Shown here in pieces: positions 56,194-64,000 of a stretch of DNA of 64,000 nucleotides. Every line of letters starts with the position of its first letter. The stretch's first letter is position 1. This stretch comes from Rhipicephalus microplus (Eukaryota > Arthropoda > Arachnida > Ixodida > Ixodidae). The stretch is from NCBI RefSeq assembly GCF_043290135.1, contig NC_134702.1, positions 195,456,491 through 195,520,490 of the forward strand, given 5' to 3'. The translations under genes and the position numbers were made by a program. A model generated the notes under the pieces. The model had not been told where the DNA came from. It made no database searches and worked only from the letters and a program-made list of their open reading frames with translations.

Positions 56194-57528
56194 CCGGCGT
56201 GGACTGGGAGACCTTCCTCTCGCCATGTCCGTGGTGCTACCCCTATTAAATCGGGGAAAATGACCTGGGGAGGGCGAGCGTGACCGGAACCCAGGAGAAA
56301 CGTCTCGCGGGATCGTCGCGCTCGTTTCAACGTTGCGTCTTCCGTCGAAATAGCGCCGAGGGGTAGTGGACGGAAATTCTTGATACCCGGCAACGCAATG
56401 AGGACAATACCACACGATGTGGCCTGCTTCTTCACAATGGAAGCACAGGGGCCTGTAGTCAGGGGTACGCCATATGTCGGTTTTGCGGAGTGGGGGTCGC
56501 ATCGGCGTCGACGTTTCCCTGTAGTACCAAGGCACTGTCGGCGGCAGTTGCTGGTGTAACTGTTGAGGTGGCGGCACGTTAGATCTAGGCTGTCGACGGA
56601 GAATATCTGCATATGTTGGCCTAACTATTTTAGTGTTCCGCTCGGGAAGTGAAAGCGCTTGCCTTATTTCTTGGCGAACAACTTCTGTGACCGATGCAAT
56701 CGCGCAGTCATTAGGTGTGGCGGCGAGCTTCTTCACCTATTCTTGCACAATTTCGTGTATCAGGTCACGCAAAGAACGCTCGTCAGGAGTCACAGTGGTC
56801 ACGGCGGTTGCGCTGATTTGTCCGCTGTTGTTTGGACGGTCGTACTGGCGGTACCGTAGCTGTAGTGCGCGATCTATGGCGGTCGATTCCTTCAAAAATT
56901 CGTCGACGCTTGAAGGTGGGTTCCGTACGAGACCAGCAAACAGCTGCTCTTTAACACCACGCATGAGGTGGCTGATCTTTCTGTTCTCGAACATATCGGG
57001 ATCGGCTCGATGAAAGAGACAAGCCATGTCCTCAACAAACATAGCAACAGCCTCGTTGGGCTTTTGAATCCGTGATTCAAGGAGTCGTTGTGCATGCTCC
57101 CGTCTTTCGGTGTTTGCGAATTTGTCCAGGAACTTCCGCAGGAACTCGTCCCACGTTGACCACACGCGATTCGTGAACCACGTGCGAGCTCCGTCTTGAA
57201 GAGGGAAATACACGTACTCCAACTTCTGTGCGGCGTTCCACCCGTTAACGTTGGCTGTGCGCTCGAACTCCTCAAGCCAGTCATCTGCGTCCTCATATGT
57301 GTTGCCATGGAAGTCCACAGGAATTTTAGGGGTGAAAACAGTCACCTGTGTCGTGCTTGGACTCGTCATGGTGGGGCAACTGCTTCCCGGCGCGGTCATG
57401 TTTTCCGTCCAAGGACCGAACTCTGGGCTCAGGCCTAACAGGCGGTGGCTGGCGCGGTGAACGGGTGTTTCGACGAGCGGAAGTCTTTGTGGACTAGATC
57501 CCGGGCTGTTGGAAGGTGTCCTGGACAT
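56185..57528 (-). pseudogene. Ty3/gypsy gag, one in-frame stop
   Basis: The ATG at 57528 lies 20 bases after the 5' LTR; frames reported from within the LTR are not needed. The capsid part (DADDWLEEFERTANVNGW, WFTNRVWSTWDEF, HLMRGVKEQLF) runs to a TAG at 56737, after which the frame continues through a zinc knuckle (CFHCEEAGHIVWYC) and an Arg-Ser/Ser-Pro rich tail to the TAA at 56185. About 447 codons in all. Gag binds RNA and forms the particle. Confidence 0.88.
56188..56194 (-). promoter_or_regulatory. -1 frameshift slippery heptamer at gag-pol
   Basis: G GGA AAC in gag phase, immediately followed by the gag TAA. This is the canonical X-XXY-YYZ form. The pol frame continues at -1 (AAA CTA AAA ...). 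It fits all requirements for tandem slippage of the P- and A-site tRNAs; downstream RNA structure was not assessed. Confidence 0.85.
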
Positions 57529-57535
57529 GTACCCA

Positions 57536-57547
57536 GAACTTCCACCA
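57536..57547 (-). other. Primer-binding site candidate
   Basis: TGGTGGAAGTTC on the sense strand, one base after the 5' LTR. TGG start and position fit; shares TGGTGGA with the other gypsy families of the window. Confidence 0.55.
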
Positions 57548-57548
57548 G

Positions 57549-57691
57549 TGTCACGACGCAGACACAGCAAGAGTTTGATATAGAAGAGCTCACTTTAATT
57601 AAAAATGAAAAGCGCTCGTAAAGAGGACCGGGCAATAGCTTCGTCTTCCTCTCTGGCTGTGCGAGCTCTCCTCTGCAGGTTGAATGCGGCA
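57549..57691 (-). repeat. 5' LTR of the older gypsy element
   Basis: 143 bp, TG to CA, four mismatches to the 3' LTR. Followed at 57692 by the tail of the interrupted SINE. Confidence 0.92.
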
Positions 57692-57703
57692 CTATCAATC
57701 AAT

Positions 57704-58140
57704 AATCTGCTTGCTATACCTTGATATGAAATAGCCTTTACAATCCATGCTTGTGTTTCACAGCTAACGCACGTTTTTCACAATGCATCTACATTACGCT
57801 TGGTGATACATCTACATCCCGATAGACAACGTGTGCGATGAATGATTGTTCAATAATAAAATATGCTCTTGTGGTCATGAGAGTGTGTGAATGCTCTTGC
57901 AGTAGGTGGTGAAGACAGCCCAGATAAGAGGGAAAGTAACGTTCGTTGTGTCTTTTGTTGGCTGAACAGAATGTTTCGCGTGAGGAGCGTAAGCGATGAA
58001 CGCGGAATTACATTCAGGCGAAACAGGTACATTGCTCTACGTGGTGCAGAACTATTTAAGTATGGATAGATGCTTTGAGCTACGCCGACACTTTGGGCAA
58101 CGTCACCACTTGGCATAGACAAGGCGTTGACATGACGTTG
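57704..58140. other. No gene recognised
   Basis: Short unique stretch between the SINE remnant and the 3' end of the next non-LTR element. Confidence 0.5.
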
Positions 58141-58141
58141 A

Positions 58142-60830
58142 CAAAACTAATGAATGGATGAACTTTATTGGGCCTTTCGGAACGTGCTTTAGCAATTTTC
58201 GGGATGCTCGCACCTCGGAACAGAAAAATGAAACCTCTTATGCCTCGCGAGTTCGTTGGACTGCCCACAACTGTTGTTCAATTTCGGGGCTGGAAATGGC
58301 ATCATCGCGTTTAGACGGCATGATGTCTTCACCACAGCCTAACGCGGGGCGCCAGCAGAGCATGTGTTGTAAATTACCTATATCATTGCAGAAAGAACGT
58401 GTATAAATTGACAGCATTTTGAGACAAATCTTGTGCAAAAGTATGGGGTTAGAGTACTCTCCTCCTTGATGAAACCCCCCCCCCCCAAATAATTTGAGTG
58501 CAAACACACGACACGTTCACTCACACAGCCCGAATGTCAGAGCTTGAGGTCCAGTTATTTTTCTGTGTGGTGTTTGGTATTTACTGCGCGCCAAAAAAAT
58601 GTTTTGTCAGGGCGTTGTAAGAGATAGGACGGTCCCGGTTTTCCTAAACATGAGCGCTGCACCCCTCGATGGCTACGCGGTTTACTGGTCCTCGCGCAGT
58701 TATGTGGGCGGAGGCGTAGAGATTGGGCGGGGCTCCCCCAATGCATCTCATGTGCGCTGGGAACCAAACGAGTGTGTGTGTGTGTGGCTCGATCTCCTTG
58801 TCCCAAAAAATCCGCAAAGGTGGTTGCAATATTATGCCCTTGGCAAATGCTGTGACCGCCGATTCCAAGTCGCTGTAAACGTTGATCCTCTTGATGCCCA
58901 GCAAGGCCCTTGTGATCGCCACTTGCTCTGCTGTTCCAGCCATTGTTGTCCGGACCATTGTACGGAGTTTGTGATGTTGTCATCGTGGAGAATGCTCACA
59001 GCGGCAAGTGCGTTTTCGTCGGGATACTGGGCCAAATCGACAAAGCTACAGTCCCCGGTGTCTTGCTGAGCCTTTTGTAGTGGAGCCTTTGTCCTCGACC
59101 CCCTTCTACTTTTGTTATGCTCGAGGCGGACATTTTGTGGGTGGTCAACAACGATTAGTTCTCGCTCTTGACGAGAAACACTCTAGGAGCGAGGCTTAAT
59201 TGTTTTCTATTGGTGGAATCCCCCGATCCCGCTGGATCTTTCTAGCCGAACTTCTGGTGGACAGCCTGGCTGACTCCGCTCACTCCTGTGCCTTCGCCAA
59301 ATCTTCCAGCGTGTTATGCATGCCAAGACAAAGCAGTCTGTCGAAGCTTGTGTACATGGGGAGGCCAGGAGCTCGCTTGGTGGTCTTTCTGATTAACGTA
59401 TTGAGCTTATCACGCTCCAACCTCGGCCACTTGTGCATGACTGCCACTTTGGTGAAATCACACATCACAAAGACATGTATAAGCCTTACGAGGCTGTCTT
59501 TTTCGAGATCCTATTGCGTGCTTGCAACTCCTTTTGTCAGAGTGATAGCATTGTCGGTTTTTCTGACAAGTGCCGTTACTTTCAGGTTCTTCGAGCCGTT
59601 CGATTGTATAGTCATACCCATAATAAGAAAGAAGGCAACCACCCTGGGGATTGTTCTGCCCTCAGCAGTCCTAAAAGGAATGCCGACGTTCTCTTATTCT
59701 CGACCAGGGCCCCTGCGCTTGTCCCTGACCATAAGCAGTTCAGATTTCCGTGACGAGCAGGTAGGTAAGTAGTAGGTAGTAGCTTTTAGGTAGTTCAACG
59801 TGTACTCAAACGCTTTCTGAAGCACATTTTCAATTTTTCTTTCGCTGCCTTCAGTACACCATGTGTGATGTCGTCTGCATAGATCCTATGGTTAATGCCA
59901 TCTACTTTGGAGAGTTACTGAGGCAAACCAATCCTGGCGAGGTTAAAGAGAGTTAGGGCTAGGACTGAACGTTGTTGCGTTCCTTTGAAGCTAAGCTTTG
60001 CTGAACCCCTAGCATGATCGCCTATTTTGAGAATAGCATGTCTGTCAGTCAGAAACGATTTCATGTTGTTGTGCAAATGCTTGCCAAGTTCAAGGCTTGA
60101 AATCTGACCCTTCACGAAGTGATGGAGAGCGTCATCGAATGCACTCTCCAAGCCACTACCAGTGTGACTTTCATGTTCCTTTTGTTGGTGACTATAACTT
60201 GGTCTTTGATGAGCTTCATGGCATCTTGCGACGAGACCTGCGCCGAAGTCTAACAGGTTCTGCGGTAAATTTCACGTTCCTCCAGGTATTGCGTAACTCT
60301 GTTCAAGATGGCGTGTTCGGCCACCTTACCCCTGGTTGAGGTCAGAGAGATTGGCCTGCGGTTGTCGAGGCTAGGAGGTGTGCTTGGTTTGGGCGTGAGG
60401 TTGGTGGTGGCTGTCTTTAGAATCTGTGGGACACTGCCACTCTTCCATGCCTCTTTGATGAGATCCGTTACGTACAATAACGACTTGTCATCCCAATTTT
60501 TTAAAGCCTTATTCGTGATGCTATCTAGATCAAGGAACGACCTGCCATTGAGGTCATGCATTGTCTGCCTGATCTCCTCGCTTCCTAATTCCGCGTCCAG
60601 TTCTAGGTTAGTGCCCCCTCTGTAGATGGGGTTAGGAAGTGAACGGCCGGAGGCAATTGGCAGGTACTTCCCAACCAGTTCTGTCAGTACCTGATTGTCC
60701 GAGGATTCTTGCCTAGCTGCATGAAGCATGCGAGTCAGCGTACACCTCTGGTTTGATTTGGTGCTGGTGTCATCCATTAGGTGCTTTAGGAGGTTTCTAA
60801 GGCCTGCTATTCGCATTTATTTGTCTATTG
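58142..60830 (-). pseudogene. Non-LTR retrotransposon with RNase H, 5'-truncated and frameshifted
   Basis: On the minus strand, in order: RT N-terminal part (60816-60250; NKALKNWDDKSLL, NRRPISLTS), RT core with YADD at 59870-59881, thumb region to about 59280, RNase H (59040-58600; VDLAQYPDE, GTAEQVAITRAL, SDLESAVTAF), and a C-terminal part at 58507-58238. The 3' end reads AATAAAGTTCATCCATTCATT at 58142-58163. RNase H puts it in the I/R1-like group. Endonuclease is missing and several frameshifts separate the parts. The plus-strand frames here are antisense shadows. Confidence 0.85.
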
Positions 60831-61129
60831 ACTTGCAAATCCCAAACCATTGCTGTTTAGAGGGAATCTTACAGTGTTCCTCAATGCATCTGCTGACATC
60901 GGCAATCTTCTTGCGAAGACTGCGATAAAATTAAAACGGTGAAAAAATGTACTAAGTCTATAAGAAACGCATCGAACAGAATAGAAGCATAAAAACGATG
61001 TGTTGAAAAAACTAATCACGGATTTTATTATTACGGTGTTATAATACACTTTACCAAGAGTACAGTGAGACGTTAGTAACAAATCTGAACAGAGTGATTT
61101 GAAAGCCTGCAAAATATGTGACCGCAGCG

Positions 61130-61245
61130 CAGAGAGGCAATAAAGAGACGAGAATGTGACCGTTGCGCAGTGAATAGCGTGTCCAGCAGCTGTTGTCATC
61201 ACCAGAAGTTCGTGGGTTCGACTCTTGTTGACGCAACGTTTCTTG
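61130..61245 (+). other. tRNA-like sequence
   Basis: GTGGGTTCGACTC near 61212-61224 is B-box-like, and CGTTGCG near 61162 pairs exactly with CGCAACG near 61233 like a 7-bp acceptor stem. The T arm and D arm do not pair well, so I take it as a tRNA-derived repeat or pseudogene. The antisense frame reading ESNPRTSG is its typical shadow. Confidence 0.4.
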
Positions 61246-61564
61246 TCTGCTTTCTAATAGCGTTACTTTTTGACGTCATGTCTGTCATGCGAGTATCTCA
61301 CTGAAGTCTTGGTGGACCCTTTCATGTTAAAAAAAAAGTCATTAGAGAACAACGTGGCAGCTGATGACATTTTCCTTGTACTCTCGAGTGAACTTCAGTG
61401 CCATAAATCTAGTTACAAATAAGTTATCAGATAAAGCAAAGCTTCTGACAAGGCCAATGTTGGAAAGGTAATTGTTTAATGGCAGTCCGACTAGACGTTG
61501 TTTAGAAAGTCCATGCACTGGGCCTAATATAATGAGCAACGTTAATTGGTCGTAGTGAAATAAC

Positions 61565-61686
61565 CAGGGTGAACAGTGGATGTGTCTCAGACTGGCTGGC
61601 CGACGTTGGGATAAGAGGGCCTGTATTTTTCAAACGCTTGCAAAACATCGGCCAGCCAGTCTGAGGCAGTTCCACTTTTCACCCTG
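61565..61686. mobile_element. Foldback MITE, 122 bp
   Basis: CAGGGTGAA at the left and its complement TTCACCCTG at the right open imperfect terminal inverted repeats of about 40 bases (including CTCAGACTGGCTGGCCGA and its exact complement). The centre is only about 40 bases. CAGGG termini occur in hAT and other DNA transposons. I see no target duplication, so the true ends could be a few bases off. No coding capacity. Confidence 0.75.
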
Positions 61687-61689
61687 AAT

Positions 61690-61970
61690 ATATTGCTACG
61701 TTGTTTCCAATTGCGGCTCCAATAATGATTTTGTTAATTGGTCGTGGCAGATCATGTTTATTTCTCGCTCAAACAATTGTCTCTCGTCGCGGTACGTGGG
61801 GCATTTGAGTATTATGTGATGTACTGTCTCTATGATGCTAGAGTAATCACAGCACGCATTTGTGGTACGCCCTATTCGATACATATAGATTTTGGTGTAT
61901 GGCATGTTCAGTCGAAGACGATGATATAACGTCTCTAGATGGTGAGGGAATGAATAAGAAAATCGCACAC
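61690..61970 (-). pseudogene. 3' fragment of another non-LTR ORF2
   Basis: The frame encodes HRLRLNMPYTKIYMYRIG then a C-x2-C-like, H-x4-C finger (CCDYSS, HHIILKCPTYRDER), the C-terminal zinc region of arthropod non-LTR ORF2 proteins. The MITE at 61565 interrupts the sequence on its 3' side. A frame at 61539-61342 may be the continuation but is not certain. Confidence 0.65.
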
Positions 61971-61999
61971 TCCACTCACTTTTTGCTCAACACAATAGA

Positions 62000-62220
62000 G
62001 AAAGCTATCTTTGTGAAGCGGCAAATTCAGATGGTGGTCTTTTTTCTTTGTAGGCGATGTTTAAAGCATCTTCTCTAGAGGCATACATACAAACTGACGC
62101 GGGAAGATACATCAGAAATGGTTCAACACTCTGATACTCTCCTCAAAAAAATTCTGAATTGTCGCCAAGTGAAGGAACTATGAAACACGGCTTTATATAA
62201 GGACCTGAGTGGCACAAACT
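62000..62220. other. No gene recognised
   Basis: Nothing supported in this stretch. Confidence 0.5.
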
Positions 62221-62222
62221 AT

Positions 62223-62269
62223 GCTTCCAGTCGCTAGGTACCCTCTCAGGGTACCTAGCGACTGGAAGC
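62223..62269. repeat. Perfect 22-bp stem, 3-base loop
   Basis: 62223-62244 and 62248-62269 are exact reverse complements, separated by CTC. Perfect pairing over 22 bases means it is recent or maintained. No poly(T) run, promoter or target duplication is evident. Confidence 0.9.
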
Positions 62270-62865
62270 GACAAAATATGGAGATACCTGCCTAAACATG
62301 AGCCTTATAAGAAAACGGTCATAGGTACAAAAACATGAACACTACTGATCCCAAGTTACATTCTCCAATAAATATGCACTTAAACACCCCTTCACAGCCA
62401 TCCTATGCACTGCCCGCACGAAGAAGAAAAAATAGCAGAGCCGACCAATCAACACAGTCAACTTCGAACAGTCGGTTGGTCTGCTCCATGCCTGGCAGGC
62501 AATCTGTTAAAACAAGAAATCTGAGATGAAGGTGATTTTGCAAAACTGAGAAATAAAGCGAAATGGCTGAACGGGGACCTGTACAGCAGTAGGATTCCCG
62601 TGTAAAAACCAAGAAGAAAGCTAATAATAATGCATAAAAACAGAAAAAAGGCCTCAACCCTTACACGGGCTGCAGAGATTCAAGGAGGGAGAATGTTCTT
62701 TTACTGAGAGGAGAGGCTATGGTGCATGCACTTTTTCTTCGAGCAAAGGTCGCTTCGGTGGCAGTGCGTTCTTTCGCGTGGCAAACAGAGCCATTTGTTG
62801 ACCTGGTAATGGTGACATTTAAGATGCATTAAGGAATGCAGGGATATGCCGAGAAAGAGGGATGG
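62270..62865. other. No gene recognised
   Basis: Unremarkable sequence; frames at 62335-62657 on both strands are antisense to each other and carry no motif. Confidence 0.45.
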
Positions 62866-63245
62866 TCCCCTTTTATTTATTTATTCATACTGCAGACTAC
62901 AAAACGTGGTCAAAGCAGAACGGGCAATCAGGAATCACAAAAACAGAGGACTAAGATTGATCACGAACGTAATAAATAACAAAGCGAGTAAGATGAGGAA
63001 ATATATACAGTGCTACATCAACAAATATACACTATGAGACAAACATACATACTATGCAAGGCGGTCACACTCAGACAAGGTGTTCCACTCAGACACTGTT
63101 CGCGGAAAAAAGGAAAAGTTATATGTATCTGTTCTAGCAAAATATGGTGTAAAAGAGTTTGGTTGGTGATGTCGTGTATATCTGGTTGACAAAAGGGTTA
63201 AATACAATGAAGGGTCAATCGCAACTCTATGGTTAAGCAAGGAAC
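62866..63245 (-). pseudogene. 5'-truncated CR1/L2-like non-LTR fragment
   Basis: The minus frame 63240-63052 has the C-terminal signature of many CR1-like ORF2 proteins (TRHHQPNSFTPYF then FFPRTVSEWNTL). A 3' UTR follows, ending in a TAAATAAATAA-type tail at about 62870-62885. Only the last 60 residues remain. Confidence 0.75.
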
Positions 63246-63297
63246 TCAGAAAGTCTAAGCGCAGTTGCCTTCCTCTAGACTAAAGTTGCCTTCTTCT

Positions 63298-63338
63298 AGA
63301 CTGCACGGATCCTTCAAATAAAAGGATCCGCGCAGTCT
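63298..63338. repeat. 17-bp inverted repeat with one mismatch
   Basis: 63298-63314 pairs with 63322-63338 except at one position; loop of seven bases (CAAATAA). Just before it, GTTGCCTTC-TCTAGACT occurs twice in tandem (63264-63281 and 63285-63302). Confidence 0.8.
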
Positions 63339-63344
63339 CAGAGG

Positions 63345-64000
63345 ACGGTCTTTTATTCCAATGCTGTCGCTCGGTCAACCTGCCAGCTCGCTGAGGATTG
63401 AAGAAGCTGCGACTGACCGGTGTAAATTTGATCTCGTCGCAACTTTCAAGGAAAGGCAGTCCGCAGTGCTGAAAAGCTCGACAGCAACTTCCAGCGCGAT
63501 GTCAAGCAATCATTTCAGTTGAATTCTCAGAGTGATGCGTAATGGAGGTGAGATCCTTTACCTTCACGATCAAAACAAATCGTAAGATTTTCGACTGTGT
63601 GACTGTAACTAGCTGTGTACTGCCTAGTGGCACCGCTGTTGTGTTTTGGGTTGAATATCGGTGCTGATTTGCATGGTCATCTGTACTGTAGAGAAAATAA
63701 GCTAAATTATTGCGTTCGAATTGCCTGTAGAGGTGCCCCTTGCACCTATATTGGAGTTTTGTTCCATTCCACATGCTATTCTCATTCAGTGCTTTCTTTT
63801 TTTTCATGGATGAGTTTTAGCTATACTAAATCATCTGGTCAAATAGAATGTCTTTGTAAGTATACAGGTTTAGTCAATTTTATGTAATTTTAAATCCTAC
63901 TTTATAAAAGCAACGTACCTTAAAAAGCATGGCCATTCCGTGGGCTCAGATGCTTCATGTCATTATTTACTTACTCATACTGTTGGCATATCTGCTGCTT
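63345..64000. other. No gene recognised
   Basis: No coding region or repeat that I can support up to the end of the window. Confidence 0.45.

Larger units (their letters stand above)
52529..57691 (-). mobile_element. Ty3/gypsy LTR retrotransposon, older, defective
   Basis: A 5163-bp element: 143-bp LTRs, gag, pol without env. The LTRs differ at four positions (about 2.8 percent), against none in the other gypsy element, so it is older. Sequence order and gene layout are the same in both elements, but protein wording differs enough to call them separate families. Known breaks: a TAG in gag, at least four stops in pol, and a small deletion in RNase H. Flanks ATAT/CTAT may be a 4-bp target duplication with one change. 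Confidence 0.93.

Noticed and set aside
58599..60625. Plus-strand frames up to 190 codons
   Set aside because: Antisense of the RT and RNase H coding sequence of the minus-strand non-LTR element.

Overview
The window reads as non-coding, repeat-rich chromosomal DNA of an arthropod, most probably a hard (ixodid) tick. The clearest pointer is a tRNA-headed SINE present in about nine copies, which resembles from memory the Ruka-type SINE described in ixodid ticks. Ty3/gypsy, Penelope-like and several APE-type non-LTR retrotransposons also occur at this density in tick genomes. No host protein gene, rRNA gene or intact tRNA gene is recognisable; every long ORF that can be assigned belongs to a retroelement. 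The organism call is an inference from repeat content.

Layout. 1-7400 holds a non-LTR 3' tail and SINE copies. 7400-11150 holds a heavily decayed Ty3/gypsy pol, an endonuclease fragment and a possible solo LTR, all on +. 11.7-20.7 kb is mostly plain AT-rich sequence with two SINEs and an 80-bp minisatellite. 21386-27714 is the richest segment: a Penelope-like element (PLE) remnant made of two inverted partial copies, flanked by a 10-bp target duplication. One arm is split by a nearly 5-kb APE-type non-LTR retrotransposon on the minus strand. That element has two ORFs, a 2A-type ribosome-skipping motif near the start of ORF1, and a 5' array of three identical 372-bp monomers plus a 60-bp partial one.

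33016-38166 is a young Ty3/gypsy element on minus: two identical 131-bp LTRs, a gag with one stop codon, and an open pol reached by a -1 frame change. It lies in a TA microsatellite beside an older, plus-strand gag fragment. 40217-40985 is a 5'-truncated relative of the 22-27 kb non-LTR element. 43.8-47.0 kb holds two composite repeat families, both with second copies at 29.5-31.6 kb. 52298-57703 is a SINE split by a second, older gypsy element (143-bp LTRs differing at 4 sites, several stops, one deletion) that carries a textbook GGGAAAC slippery site directly before the gag stop. 58.1-63.3 kb holds fragments of three further non-LTR elements, a foldback MITE and two short hairpins.

The insertion order can be read from nesting: PLE before the monomer-bearing non-LTR element; SINE before the second gypsy element; dispersed satellite-like repeat before the SINE at 46.6 kb. 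The best leads for new biology are the non-LTR element with 2A motif plus long 5' monomers, the compensatory 3' hairpin shared by its two copies, and the paired gag-pol frameshift sites.
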